Positions 22,270 to 34,224 of a DNA stretch of 64,000 nucleotides are shown piece by piece. The stretch covers positions 842,501-906,500 of the forward strand of contig JANFNE010000009.1 in NCBI GenBank assembly GCA_024867545.1, in the 5' to 3' direction. The DNA is from Phytopythium helicoides. Taxonomy: Eukaryota; Oomycota; Peronosporomycetes; Pythiales; Pythiaceae. Below the pieces are notes generated by a model, which searched no databases, was not told the origin of the DNA, and saw only the letters and a program-made list of their open reading frames with translations. Made by a program: the position numbers and the translations under genes. The number at the start of each line of letters is the position of its first letter. Within the stretch, counting starts at the first letter, position 1.

Positions 22270-24493
22270 TTAGCCGCGCGCGATCAGGTAGATGACGGCG
22301 ATGAGCGCGGCCACGGCGGCGGCCGTGCCCAGGCGGAAGGCCCACTCGCGCGCCAGGCGCCGCGCCTCCACGCGCGGGTCGTTGCTCGAGACCACCAGCC
22401 AGTGGATGGCGCGCGCGTCGTCATGCTCGAACCGCACAACGTCGTAGCCGTCGTGCGCCTCGATGGCGAACGCGCCGTCCGACACTGTCACAGAGTACCC
22501 GCGAGGGTAGTGCAGGTGCGGAACGAACACCTCGGTGGTGCGCGGCAGCGCCGACGAGTGACCGCCGTCGCGCTTGAGCGCGTCCGAGTCGAACTGCAGC
22601 TCGTACCGCACGTGCTTGAGCGAGAACCGAGACTTGGAAGGCACGCCAGCGACTCGCTGCGCGTGAGGACGCACAAACGCTCGAGGAGCTCGAGCACACG
22701 CGTCTCGCTTGAGTGGCTCAGACTCTGGGGTTGACAAGATACCCGTTAGGCTGTCGCTGCTGCTGCTCCGGCTGCTGCTCGATCGGTCGTTCAATTTGTA
22801 CGTGTCGACGCTGATGAGGCTCAGATCCTCGCGGTTCCATAGATCACCATACGCGTTACAGTTGTCCGCAGTGTAGCACCACAACGTAAACGAGAGCAAG
22901 TTCTCTTCAAGACACGAAATGGTGTTGTCCATCGCATCTTCCTGGGCTCGGTAGTCCCCCGAGCGGAACGCCTTGGCGCCGTTCAGGTTGAAAGGGATGC
23001 CAGTCTCGCCGATCAGACTCGGCGCTCCTCGCATCTGATTGGTACCATAGTCTTTAATGCCGCGCAGTTGCCTAGTGTGCATTCGTTGGACTGCTGCAGA
23101 CCCAAATGCCGGCATGCGAGATCGCGGGTCGACGGTGAAGTATGGCGTCCAGCGCTGTAGGAACAGCGTCACGCCGTCATACCAATGCGTCGCATTTGCG
23201 GCATTTGGCAGCTCGCGTGGGTCGATGATGGGGAACTCGTCCCTGCTGAACTCGAGCGGCGGTAATTCCACGAAGAACACAACGTCCGGCAAAATAGAGC
23301 GAATTCGCTCCGCAAACCTCTGCAAAGCAACAAAAGAAACGTGTGTTAGCACCAGAACCTTGCAGGTATACAATCATCCGTCGTGATCCCCCTACCTTTG
23401 CGAATGGAACGCAGCATTCGAGGCCAAAGTCGACGCCGGAAAAGTAGTCTGGACGAAGCAGTCGCGGCTTCTGCGTGTTGGGGTCGATGTCCCACACACC
23501 CTCTTCGCGCCACACGCAACCGTAGCCATCCTTCCAAGCTCGCTGTCCACGAGGGTCGACGAGCTCTTTTGAATCAGGTCTGCCAAGAATGTGTTGGTTG
23601 AGGCCATTCGACCAGCGCTCGACCACAGTGGGAATGCCGTCCGCAAGCGTCATGCCCTGGAACGGCGTCGGCGCGTAGTCGTACTTGAGCTCGCCGTGGT
23701 GGAAGTGTCGGTCGAGGTGCTGCAGGCCGACGAAGCCCGAGGATGGTTCGTTCATGGAGCCAATGCCGACGACATTGTGGAGCCCCACGAGCGCCTTGGC
23801 GAGCTCCGCCATGGCGTTGAGGTAGTGTCCCTGCAGGTACTCTTGCACCTGCACGCCGTTGACGTATCGGTTTGGCGCAAACCGCGCCCCAGCGTAGAAG
23901 AGCGTGAACATGGTGGCGCAGGCCATCTTGAAGTAGTTGGTGGGCCAGATCATCTTGGGGTACCTCGACGGCGGGATGCCACTGGTCTCGACGCACAGCG
24001 CGGCCCTCGTGCTGGCAAAGTGCCTCGGCTCGAAGCCCACGCTCTCGATCGTCCACAACGGCGCGCCATCTCCGCCCGTCCAGCGTGACCAGACGTCCTG
24101 GTGCGGGTCAATGTAGATGAGCAGGCCGTACTGCGCGGCCTTGGCCACCACGGCGCGCACGTAGTTCAGGTACTCTCGGTCGTAGACGCCCGGACCGGCG
24201 TGCTCGATGGCCTCCCACGTGACGATGAAGCGCACGCACGTGAGTCCCCAGCGCTGCAGCCGCGCCAGGTGCTCGTCCGCGTCCGCCAGCGGGAACGGCC
24301 GGTCCACGAACGTGGCGCTGGCCGCCGCGTCGAAGAAGCCGCCAAAGTCCTGCGCGTCCGTGTGCCCGTAGCCGCGCGGCAGCTTGGAGGAGCCGCCCAG
24401 GTTCACGCCGCGCAGCAGCAGCACGCGGCCCTGCGGGTCCAGGAAGTGGCCGTGGCGCGCGCGTAAGGCAGGCGGGGAGGTTGGCGACGCCAT
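22270..24493 (-). CDS. GH5 glucosylceramidase/steryl-glucosidase-type enzyme, copy 1
   Basis: Two exons are joined by one intron at about 23320-23395 (PFAK joins RFAERIRS). The product is about 715 residues. The TIM-barrel fold of the endoglycoceramidase-related GH5 branch is clear: LLRGVNLGGSSKLP near residue 25, FIVTWEAIEH, IDPHQDVWSRW, GIGSMNEPSSG (acid/base Glu) and LIGETGIPFN (nucleophile Glu), with TLWCYTADN nearby. A beta-rich C-terminal domain follows (EVFVPHLHYPRGYSV), then a tail-anchor-like hydrophobic segment, TAAAVAALIAVIYLIARG. Fungal relatives (EGCrP, Egh1) cleave glucosylceramide or sterol glucosides inside the cell. Both catalytic Glu are present, so activity is expected. A close paralogue lies at 46992-49037. 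Confidence 0.92.
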
Positions 24494-25626
24494 GGCGGCG
24501 CTTGGGGGAAAATCCGACTGTGAGGAGATCGACTAACCTCGGTTTTGGCCAATCCCTTGAAGCGATGGGCGACATGGTGATGATGATGCTCCACTCGGGT
24601 CGCCGTCGCGCAAGCATCAGCTCCTGTGACAGCATGGAGCGCTCGATGTTGACACCGCGCCGGTATCCGCGAGGATTGCGACGCAACTGTACTCGCCAGG
24701 GCGAGAGAAGGAGACCGGCAAGGGTTTTCGGAATCGAAAGCTGGCAAAAAAAAAGCTGCAATAGCAGAAAACATGGCGTCGCATTTGAGAAGCAGGAAAA
24801 ACTGCTCGTTGCTTGTGGTTCTAGGTTGTCTGTGCTTGCTTCATTAGCTGCAGGTCTTGAGGGAGGCGTACTTTGAGCGCTCACATGGAGCAAGCTTATA
24901 AATACGTATGATGTTCACTTCAAGTCCTCGCATTTTCCACCTCGCGCAACTTCCTGATCGTACACCGCGTTTCAAACCTCGGCCGCTTGCGCTCCATGGA
25001 GCTCCCACACGCGATGATATCACACGACTCACAAGTACTGGCGTGGGCGCTTTTCGGTCCTCGGGCCTTCTTCCTGTGGTCGACGCTTTCGGGCGGGCGT
25101 TTCGCCTGGACCTGACGTTACCGCGACAGCAGTCGCACATGGCGTGCTCACGCCGAGGGTCGACAAGCATAAGGCTCCCGAAATATGGCGCAACGACTCG
25201 GCATCAACGACTCGCAGCTGTATAAATACCTCGTGGTATTGGTTTCACGGCGAGTTCTGCTCGGTCAAGCGTGGACTCACTTCACCCAGCGAGCAAGTCG
25301 TCGCAGTGGCAAGAGGAGGGTAGCTAGTTGTTAGCTCCAGAGTCCCGACCTACCGACTGCGCCGAGAGCCTTCGTCTACCATAGTCGGGAAGCGAACTGC
25401 TGTGCAGCGGCAGCTGACGGCGCCCCTCGGGGCGGGGCGAGCGGGCGGCGTCAGCTCGCAGCGCCGCCGTACAATTGCCATTCAGCCACATGGAGGCTCG
25501 ACCTCGGTCCCTGAAGCCGCACAAAGCACGGCTCCAGCTTCGTCGCACCGAAGGTCGTCGTCGGCGGCTACAACGTTGCTCAAGGCTGCAACAAGTCGAC
25601 GGCTTCGAGGCGCAGGGGGAGCAACC
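24494..25626. promoter_or_regulatory. Divergent upstream region of GH5 and P4-ATPase with two TATA boxes
   Basis: This stretch of 1133 nt has no convincing exon. Two exact TATAAATA boxes occur, at 24897-24904 and 25221-25228. The second is about 400 nt upstream of the P4-ATPase start. The 25380-25626 stretch is open in the ATPase frame without an ATG, so it is probably 5' UTR. No small RNA was recognised after either box. Confidence 0.5.
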
Positions 25627-28600
25627 ATGGAGCGACACAGCAGTGTCATCTCAAGGAGTTATCGCATCGTGGACCCCACTCTTCTTTCTGGCGACCGCCA
25701 CATGAGCTCTATTATGAGCGCGCCGAACAGCCAGAGAAAATTAGCCTCGCTCGCTCGCAGGCGCCCGGCATTTATCAGCAATGCAGTGCGCACAGCCAAG
25801 TACTCGTATCTGAGTTTCCTGCCGCTCTGCCTGCTACAAGAGTTCCGCCGGGTGAGCAACCTCAATGAGCTTGTATCTTTGCTACGAAGACGATCTGATT
25901 GCTGGGTTATGTCAGGCTGCAAACATGTACTTCCTGATTATCGCAGTGCTCCAGTCCATCCCATTGATCTCGCCTCTGACGCCTGTGACCGCCATCGCAC
26001 CGTTGGTCTTTGTGATTGTGGTGAGCCTAGTGCGCGAGGCCGTCGAGGATGGTGTGAGTATAGTTACCTTCGGTCTTCAATAGTTTCTTGACTAAACCAT
26101 TTTTTCTTTATAACAGCGACGACGAACAGCAGATAGAATCATGAACGCGCGGCCAGTCGTAGTCGTACGCGGGATGGCTCCGATGACAGTCGAGTGTGCG
26201 AACGTTGAAGTGCGTGTATCACTGAGCTTATCGTTACCATGAGAACCAGTTTGGTTGACTATGCTGTTATCAACAGGTTGGAGACATTGTAAGGGTCAAC
26301 GACAAGGAGTCATTGCCGGCCGACGGCATTCTGCTTGCAAGCTCTGAGGAAGATGGTATGTGCACATGCATATACAGGTAGCACTGATGTTTTCTTCAGC
26401 TCACGTGAAGGAATGACATCACGACAGGATCTTGTTTCTTGGACACAAGTAATTTGGATGGAGAGGCAAATTTGAAGGCTCGGAAAGCACTCGAGACGAC
26501 CCAACAAATATTTTCTTCAATGGTTGAACAAACCACAGCAATTTCTGTACCGCGCTTCTTTATACAATGCGAAGAACCCGATCAAGACTTGTACAGGTTC
26601 GCTGGCAACCTATCACTCGACGGAAAGATGCACTCACTCTCTGATAAACAGTTCTTACCGCGTGGTTCAACACTCATGAACACTCGTGGTGCATTGGTAC
26701 TTGTCGTATACACTGGACATGAAACCAAGGTAATGAAGAACGCACGTCCATCGCGGCACAAACTGAGCCGCGTTGAAACGATCACAAGTCGAACTGTTGT
26801 GGCCGTCTTCGTGCTTCAGATGGTGCTTTGTGCAGTAGGCGCAATCTGCAACACGCTCTTCGTCTCAGCTGATTCAAACAACAATGTGTCAGCGTACGCC
26901 TATGCTTTTACTGGTAGTTCTTCACAAAAGAATGTGCAAGTACTGTCGGCCGTCATCGTCTTTTTGTCGTATGTTGTTCTCATGAACACGCTGATTCCTA
27001 TATCACTCGTGATCACGGTCGAGCTGGTGAAGACTGTCCACGCAAGATTCATTTCATGGGACGCCGAGATGAGAAACCCACGTACAGGCGCTGGGGCTAT
27101 TGCCAACACGTTCTCTCTTACAGATGAGCTTGGCCAAGTGCGTTTTATCTTTACAGATAAGACGGGCACGCTCACACAGAACCAAATGGCATTTCGCAAG
27201 TGCTCCGTCGGGGGAAACATGTACGGCATCTTACCGCATCAATCCTCGTCATCAGCACCTCAAGGACGGCATGGGAGCAAAGGTGCCCTTGTGAACCCTA
27301 TCACTTGTTCGCGCGAGGATCCAGCCGCAAATTTAGTACTCACTTCAGTGGCATCTCGAGCGTCCATGGCAGAGCCACCACAGGCACGACCAATATCACG
27401 GCAATCAACGAGCAGCTTCAACTCGGCAACTCCAATCGCACAAGCGTTGGGATGCGGTGCACCTGAGCTCCGTAGTGTGTGCACATTTCGAGGTATTCTT
27501 CGCAACTTAGACGCTCGTGAGAGTCGGTTGGCATTAGCGATGGCCCTTTGTCATACTGTTGTTTGCGAGCGAGTTGGCAGCGGCTTGAACATTCTAGGTC
27601 TAGATGATTCGCCCACATCTGCAATCAGTGGGGAGATCAAATATAATGCTGACTCGCCAGACGAGTGCGCACTTGTACGCGGTGCGGAAGCCATGGGAAT
27701 CAAGCTTTTAGCGCGGGAAGGCTCACAGCTCCTTGTTTCCGTGACCGAGGAGTCTCGGGATCGAGGTGGTGCGTACCTAAAGACTACAACGTACACCCTC
27801 GTGTTCGAGGTGCTACGGGTACTACAATTTTCTAGTGATCGCAAACGCATGTCGGTGGTTCTTCGAGACGAGTCGGGGCGTGTGCGCCTGGTGTGCAAAG
27901 GAGCCGATTCTGTCATTCTTGATAGATGTGAGGCTTTTGCGTCACCCCGCTCCGAGACCATGGCACATGTGGACTATTTCGCCAGCGAAGGCTTTCGAAT
28001 TTTGTTGTTCGCCGAGAGAGAACTAGTAAGTGCCAGAGCCTTGCTGAGTAGACGGTGAGCGGCTAACTGACTCTGCAATGTAGGATAAGCGGTATTTTGA
28101 TGGGTGGTTGTCTCGGTACGACGAGGCTGAGCTGGACATGGATACAAAGGAAGAGCGAACCGAGGCTCTCGTTGATGAACTTGAACAGCGCCTAACGTTG
28201 CTCGGAGCTAGTGGTAAGTGATATCGGAAATGCACCGTGATTTTGAATCTTTTGGTCACGACTTCTGGACTGTAGCTGTTGAAGACAAACTTCAAGAAGG
28301 CGTGCCTGAAACGATATCGTTATTCCAAAAGGCTGGTATCAAGGTATCATTCTTGTGCAGGACACATCTCATAAAGGAACGCAAGACTGACTCAAATGTT
28401 TGAATAGATTTGGGTTCTTACAGGTGACAAACTCGAGACTGCGCTGGAAATGGGCAAGCTGTGTCATGTCGTGACACCCGGCATGAAAGAGGTTTTATTG
28501 ACAGCACCAACTCGAGAGCTGATGACACGCGCGTTAGAAAAGGCGCTCGCTGAGTCCCAGGTGCGAGTGCTTCTGTGAATGCGAACTCATATTGCCAGAC

Positions 28601-29996
28601 TATCCACTAACTATGAGACGTCTATCACTTCTTTCAGGATAATCAAGCGATTGTTGTCGATGGGCCAGCACTCACATGGGCATTGCTACCAACAAATCGC
28701 GCGTTGTTTCTTCAGCTCACACTCAAATCAGCGACCGTTCTCGTGTGCCGTTCATCGCCATTACAAAAGGCATTGGTGGTCGAGCTCGTAAAAAGCGGTG
28801 TCTCGTGTGCCACTCTTGCTGTGTAAGTTAGATGCTCGAATTGTTTACCGTTCTACTTGGTGTACTTTATCTCTGACTAGGTGCTCACATTGATTTGATA
28901 CAGTGGGGACGGCGCCAATGATGTTAGCATGATTCGAGCTGCTCATGTCGGAGTAGGAGTTATGGGCCAAGAAGGTATGCAAGCTGTGCGCTCAGCAGAC
29001 TTTGCCATTCAGCAGTTTAGTCATCTTGGACGTCTGCTGCTTCACCATGGACGCCTCTCGTATCTGCGAACATCCAAGTGCATCAACTACTTTTTCTACA
29101 AGAATGTGTTGTTCACCCTACCCCAATTCATCTATGGGCCAGCATCACTCTTCTCTGCCCAGGTAAGAGGCATTTCCACTGTTTGTATGAGCGGCACATT
29201 TAACGAGTCTATGAACTTTAGACTTTCTACTCTGATCTACACATTACTGCGTACAACGTCATTTTCACAGCTTGTCCAGTTTTAGTTCGCGGAATTATGG
29301 AAATGGATGTACCGGAAGCTATGGCTTCACGATTTCCAGAGCTGTATCGCGCGGGTATTTACGACCAGTACCTGTCGTGGTCTACACTAGTCAAGTCGAT
29401 CGCACTAGCAACATTGCATGCCCTCGTTCTTACGATAACCCCGATCCACATCTTCCAAGACAACACGCCCATTACCCCAGCTGGCAATGGCGGTGGCATG
29501 TGGAGTACCGGGGTTGCATCCTTCATTTACGTCATTTGGATAGCACACCAGCAGATATTTCTCGAGACGTGGAGCTGGCAGCGGCCAGTGAAGATTGCAT
29601 ACACCGCTTCAATCGTTGTGTCATCTATCTGTATCCATGCGATCGATCAATTTGAAGGTGATACACGTTATGCAGCCGGGTACATTACTAGCACTTGTCG
29701 TTTTTGGATTGGGCTTGTGCTTTCTGCTGGTGCGTGCTCGATACCTTGGATCGCATTCAAGTGGTACGTGACCATATTCTCCATTCACGTGTGTGGCGTT
29801 GACTACAGACTAAATGGGTTGCTGGATCTGGAAACGCAGTTGGGAAGAGAACTTTAGCACCGTTAACCCAGTGCATGTGCTGCGGCGTGTTAGACTGTTT
29901 AACAAAATTCTGGACTCATCTGGGGTAGATACAAGCGGGAACACCTCACGCGGTAATGGCGTGGAGACTGTGCGCGGCGCAGAGCAAGTTCGATAA
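25627..29996 (+). CDS. P4-type ATPase (phospholipid flippase)
   Basis: Start ATG at 25627 ([16 protein letters not shown]). About 11 introns of 55-80 nt give roughly 1,100 residues. N-terminal P4 hallmarks: [36 protein letters not shown], then actuator motifs PADG and [14 protein letters not shown]. The phosphorylation loop is [14 protein letters not shown]. The ATP-binding region includes [14 protein letters not shown] and [10 protein letters not shown], with hinge [10 protein letters not shown] and [11 protein letters not shown]. The last six membrane helices follow (CINYFFYKN ... [14 protein letters not shown] ...). The final intron (about 29764-29844) leads to a hydrophilic tail ending RGAEQV. 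All catalytic motifs are intact. P4 ATPases move aminophospholipids to the cytosolic leaflet, usually with a CDC50 subunit, which is not in this window. Confidence 0.95.
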
Positions 29997-30075
29997 GCAA
30001 CCCGAGGTTTCACATTTTTAGCATGCGTTTCGACGTATTCAATCTACCTAAAAGGCGACTCGGTTGTCCAGATTC

Positions 30076-31134
30076 CTACTTGTGGTTAATGGTGATGCCA
30101 ATCTTTCCCACCTGCTTCCCCGATGAGAGGTAGTCGAATGCCCCGATAACATCATCCGGATCAAAACCGAAGGTACGATCGATGTGCGGCTCAATGCTGA
30201 GACGAGTCACAAACTGCACCATCTCGCTCGTCAGCTGATGACTGCCGACTTGGACGCCCCGCACAATGCAGCCCTTCACAAGCGCCTCCAGCGCCACATT
30301 CGGCATGTCCTCCTGTTTGATCGGTGCCAGATACCCAATCACAGCAATCATGCCACCGGGAGCAACAGCCTGAAGACTCTGGCCGATCGTGCCGGCACCT
30401 CCGTTCTCGATGATGTAGTCGATGCCCTCGCCATCCGTCAACTTCAGAGCCTCTTCGGCCCAGTCGGGAGTCGTGCGGTAGTTGATGGTGTGGTCTGCGC
30501 CGAGTTTTTCCTTCGCGAACTTGAGCTTGTCGTCGCTGGAAGAGGTGACGAAGGTGATGGCTCCGGCCGCCTTGGCAAATTGGAGGGCGGTAATGGAGAT
30601 TCCACCAGTACCCTGAACGAGCACTCGCTGTCCGGGCCGCAGTGGAATGCATCCGTAGAGTGCGTTCCAAGCGGTTGTACCGGTGCAAACGAGTGATGCG
30701 AGCTGGACGTCGCTGAGCGTGCTCGTGTTGGGAATCTTGACGATAGCGGTGGCGGGAACTGCCGCGTACTGGCGTAGCATGCCATCGACGCCTCCACCAA
30801 GCGACGTTACCTGGCCCTTAGATGGTCCGTAGAGGTGGTCGAGCGTAAAGCTGGCGATGACGCGGTCTCCAACGCTGAGGCCATGCACTTTGGATCCCAC
30901 GGCGACGATGACGCCGGCGCCGTCCGAGCACGGCACGAGGTCGCCCTTGATGCCCGGCACGGGGTACCAGCCGTCACAGATTTGCAGGTCGCGCGAGTTG
31001 AGCGTCACGCCGCGGATCTGGACGAGCACCTCATGGTCACGAATTGAGGGCACAGGCTCCGACTTGCGCTCGAGGTTGCGGTGCGACGAGCGATCGTTGA
31101 TGCGGTAGGCGAGCTGCGTCGAAGGCAAGGCCAT
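30076..31134 (-). CDS. NAD(P)-dependent MDR oxidoreductase (zinc-type ADH / quinone reductase)
   Basis: Single exon, 352 residues from ATG at 31134; the frame upstream is open only via GTG. The fold is clear: an N-terminal GroES-like half (PSIRDHEVLVQIRGVTLNSRDL, PCSDGAGVIVAVGSKV, GDRVIASF), then the nucleotide-binding half with GQRVLVQGTGGISITALQFA (GxGGxx) and GADHTINY. The catalytic-zinc Cys/His set of true alcohol dehydrogenases is not obvious and the four-Cys structural zinc lobe is absent, so a zinc-independent alcohol or quinone oxidoreductase is likely. Substrate unknown. Converges on the P4-ATPase with a 79-nt gap and diverges from the RCC1 gene. Confidence 0.9.
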   Translation of the reverse strand: MALPSTQLAYRINDRSSHRNLERKSEPVPSIRDHEVLVQIRGVTLNSRDLQICDGWYPVPGIKGDLVPCSDGAGVIVAVGSKVHGLSVGDRVIASFTLDHLYGPSKGQVTSLGGGVDGMLRQYAAVPATAIVKIPNTSTLSDVQLASLVCTGTTAWNALYGCIPLRPGQRVLVQGTGGISITALQFAKAAGAITFVTSSSDDKLKFAKEKLGADHTINYRTTPDWAEEALKLTDGEGIDYIIENGGAGTIGQSLQAVAPGGMIAVIGYLAPIKQEDMPNVALEALVKGCIVRGVQVGSHQLTSEMVQFVTRLSIEPHIDRTFGFDPDDVIGAFDYLSSGKQVGKIGITINHK

Positions 31135-31461
31135 GGTCGAGGAGCTGACGCTAGTGAGGGAGAGGAAGCAGAATTGCAAGTGCTGCGGCTGGCAATCTGC
31201 ATGGAGGAGAACGGACCTTCGGCGGGCTTCCAAGCAGCATTGAATACGGTGGCGCGGCTCACTTCCACGTAAGCAGGCTCCTACATAAGGCCGATGACGC
31301 AAGCCGTCAGCAATCACACCATATCAATTTATAAGGGTTTAAATAAATAGTATGTTAATAAATTGAAACATGATTTCGAGATAGTTATTGTATTATAAGA
31401 TTCGCAATGTGGGACACGCTACCGCTTCAAGTTGCCCTCAACGCGCCTCTCCAGATCAACC
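31135..31461. promoter_or_regulatory. Divergent AT-rich promoter, MDR oxidoreductase / RCC1-repeat gene
   Basis: This 327-nt gap has a very AT-rich core at about 31318-31400 (e.g. ATAAGGGTTTAAATAAAT), resembling the AT island upstream of RPL23, which also contains ATAAGGGT. Bidirectional promoter role inferred. Confidence 0.5.
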
Positions 31462-34162
31462 ATGGGGCTGCTGCGGCGCAGGAAGCGCGACATCCGCGTG
31501 CCCGCGGGCCGCGACGCCGTCAACTTCCGCAAGTTGCTCTTCCTGCCAGTGCGCGAGACGCAGGACCTGCTCTCCAACGACGCGTGGGACCGGGTGCGTC
31601 GGCCGGCTGCTTCGCTGTCTCGGGCTTTCGCGGGCCGCTGACAGAGGGCGACGGGCGCAGCTCGACCTCAGGTGTCTGACGCTCATGAAGACCAAGATGC
31701 TGCGCGCGTCGTGCATTGCGAGGGGGCTCCCGCGCAAGGGCGGGAAGCGAACGCTGGTAATTCCGACTGCGAGCGGGCTCGGAGTCATGAGCGCAAGTAG
31801 CTAACACGCTCGTCGTGGGCAGGTCCAGAGACTCACGGCATCGCTTTCGGAGCAAAAGAGTGCAGGTGAGATCGGTGGAGGAGCTGCAAGATGCAGACCC
31901 AAACGAGGGCTGACCCAGAACAGAGTTTCGCAGGCGCCAAGAGGAAGAGGAGGAGTACCAGCGGCAACTGGATATGCTCGGCGGTGTCTGGACATTTGGA
32001 TCGGGGTTTGCAGGACAATTAGGACACGGAGATCTCGAGTCGAGCGCCACGCCGCGCCTCATCAAGCGACTTCGCGGTCGCAGCATTGCACATGTTTTTG
32101 CTGTTGGTGCCTCTTGTTTTTTACTTCGTGAGTGGCACCACTCTCACTGACGACCAATGTCTGCGGCAGGGCTTCGACTCGGATGTGGCATTTGCAATCA
32201 GCCGGACCGGAGATGTTTACGTGTGGGGTAAACGATCGGGTCCAACAGGCCTCGCATCGGATGTTCCCTTCTCGGAGCTACTCAAGCGAACGTATCGGAA
32301 CAATGGCGTGTTTGATTCAAGTGATGAAGAAGATGATAGCGACAATGAAGTGGAGAACACAGCGCAAAGAGTGAACGCTGACGACGACAGTGATGAAGGG
32401 GATGATGACGAAGAGGAAGAGGAGGGCGGCGAGGAAGATATCGTGCACCCCGTGAAGCTGGCTGCGCTATGTGGGGAGGGTGTAAATTGTATTGCTGTCG
32501 GGAGGGGCCATTGCGTCGCCAAAACAAAGGACGGAGACGTGTTTACGTGGGGTCGCAACGAGCACTGCCAACTTGGAGACGAACCACAACACGGTTTGTC
32601 ACAGGCACTGGCGAATAAGGCCCGTTCACGCTACGGTCGCGATCGAATCGAGCCACTGCTGTGGGAGCGCACCATTCCGCAGCTCGAAAAAGTGGTGAGT
32701 GCTGTGGCAGCAGGTACGAATCACACGTTTGCAGTAACAACGGAAGGGGAGACACTTGCATTTGGCGCAACATTTCGATCTGGAGAGAGTTCGTCACTTG
32801 CAAGGAGTCTCACCAAGCTCCAAGTCGTTCAGGTACGAAATGTCTCCAAATGAGTACAGGAACTACCATGGGAAAGAGCGAACCGGTGCCCTTTGACATA
32901 TAGATTTCGTGCGGAGCCATGCACGCGGGTCTCGTCACAGCAACTGGACAGGCGTACACGTGGGGAAGTGGTGATGGCGGGTACGTTTAATCTTGTCGTG
33001 TTGATTCCAGTCAAAAAGAAACACATCAATGACTGATGCTCTGGATAGCCGTCTCGGGCATGGAGATTCGACGTCCTATGTCGTGCCAAAACTCGTCGAG
33101 GCGCTGCAAGAGGACGTCATTTTGGACCTGTCGTGTGCGTGTTGGCACACAGTGGCTGTCGTTCTTGTGCCGCCACTATTGAAAGGTGGTGTTGTCTACA
33201 CTTGGGGCAGCGGACGTGTTGGTCAGGTAAGGTGAGTTGCAGCCAGCTGTTCAACGACATGCTGATGAATAAACTCAACAGTTGGCCCAAGGAGGAGTAC
33301 AGATCTCGGTATTACCCGGGCTTGTGACTGATTTCCTCGCCACCCACGCGCTCATCAAAAAGGTTTGCGCTGGCATGTACCATAACGCTGCGTTGTCAGT
33401 CGACGACGAGGTGAGCTGAATCAACTAGGAGACTCGCTGATGATTCGTGATTCCGCTCAAACTTTTATCTTTCAACTCGTGTAGGTTTTCACCTGGGGAA
33501 GTAACATCAACGGTTGTCTTGGGCGTCCAGAGGAGCTTGCTGGTCTGGAAGAGCTGTTTTGTGCTGTTCCAGGCCGAGTCGAAGGGATGGAATCATTTGT
33601 AGGTCGTCCATGCTCAAGTAAGTATTTCGTTACAGACATCCTGAATGGCATTGGACTTACTGATGTGTTGTGATAAGTTGCTTGCGGGCGAGAGTTTACA
33701 TTGATCGCGACCAAGCCTTATATTGGCCCAAGCAGGGAGGCACTTGACAAGGCACAGCAAGAGCAGCAAACGCAGGTAGAGAGTCTGAAACGGCAAACCA
33801 AAAACGTCAAACAAGAGCAACGAGAGCTTCTGGCACGTATTCACCGCGACAAGATCGCACACATCGTATCCTATCTCAACCCACGATTCCCCAAATGCCT
33901 TGTGTGCACACTCGGTGTCATGTGTCCCGGTTTTCAACGCGATTCAGTCAACCCCGCACTTTGCCGGCACTGTCTGCATGAGCGCAAGCAGCACGATGGA
34001 CAGCACAACGCGAACGATTCGAAGGTCACACTAGCATATCTGGGTCAAGTAATGAAAAAACTTGAGATTGAAGTCGACTGCAGCAGTGTCCCAGACTTCG
34101 AGAAGGAAGAAGAGCTGATCGATATGCTGGAGATCAACGAGGAGGAAGGGGATGAAGAGTAG
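31462..34162 (+). CDS. RCC1-repeat protein with C-terminal coiled coil
   Basis: Start ATG at 31462 (MGLLRRRKRDIRVPAGRD). Ten or so short exons. RCC1-type blades recur: GGVWTFGSGFAGQLGHGD, ISRTGDVYVWGKRSG, KTKDGDVFTWGRNEHCQLG, VAAGTNHTFAVTTEGETL, TATGQAYTWGSGDG, VVYTWGSGRVGQ, VFTWGSNINGCLG, LACGREFTLIATK. One blade has a long acidic insert (SSDEEDDSDNEVEN, then DDDEEEEEGGEE). After the propeller comes a coiled coil (KAQQEQQTQVESLKRQ ... QRELLARIHR) and a Cys-rich segment (CLVCTLGVMCPGF ... LCRHCLHERK) that may bind zinc. The splice near 32080-32170 is uncertain: the strong GTGAGT donor breaks the frame, and a weaker GTTGGT donor keeps it. Role unknown; RCC1 propellers act as exchange factors or scaffolds. 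Confidence 0.85.
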
Positions 34163-34224
34163 CCCCAAACTGTTCGATTAAGAAAAAAAAAACTACCTGA
34201 GGATCAAATCATTTCAAAGAAGTG

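Noticed and set aside
24880..25330. TATAAATA boxes as possible Pol III snRNA promoters
   Set aside because: Sequence 25-30 nt downstream of each does not resemble U6 or other snRNAs and no T-run terminator follows at a suitable distance.
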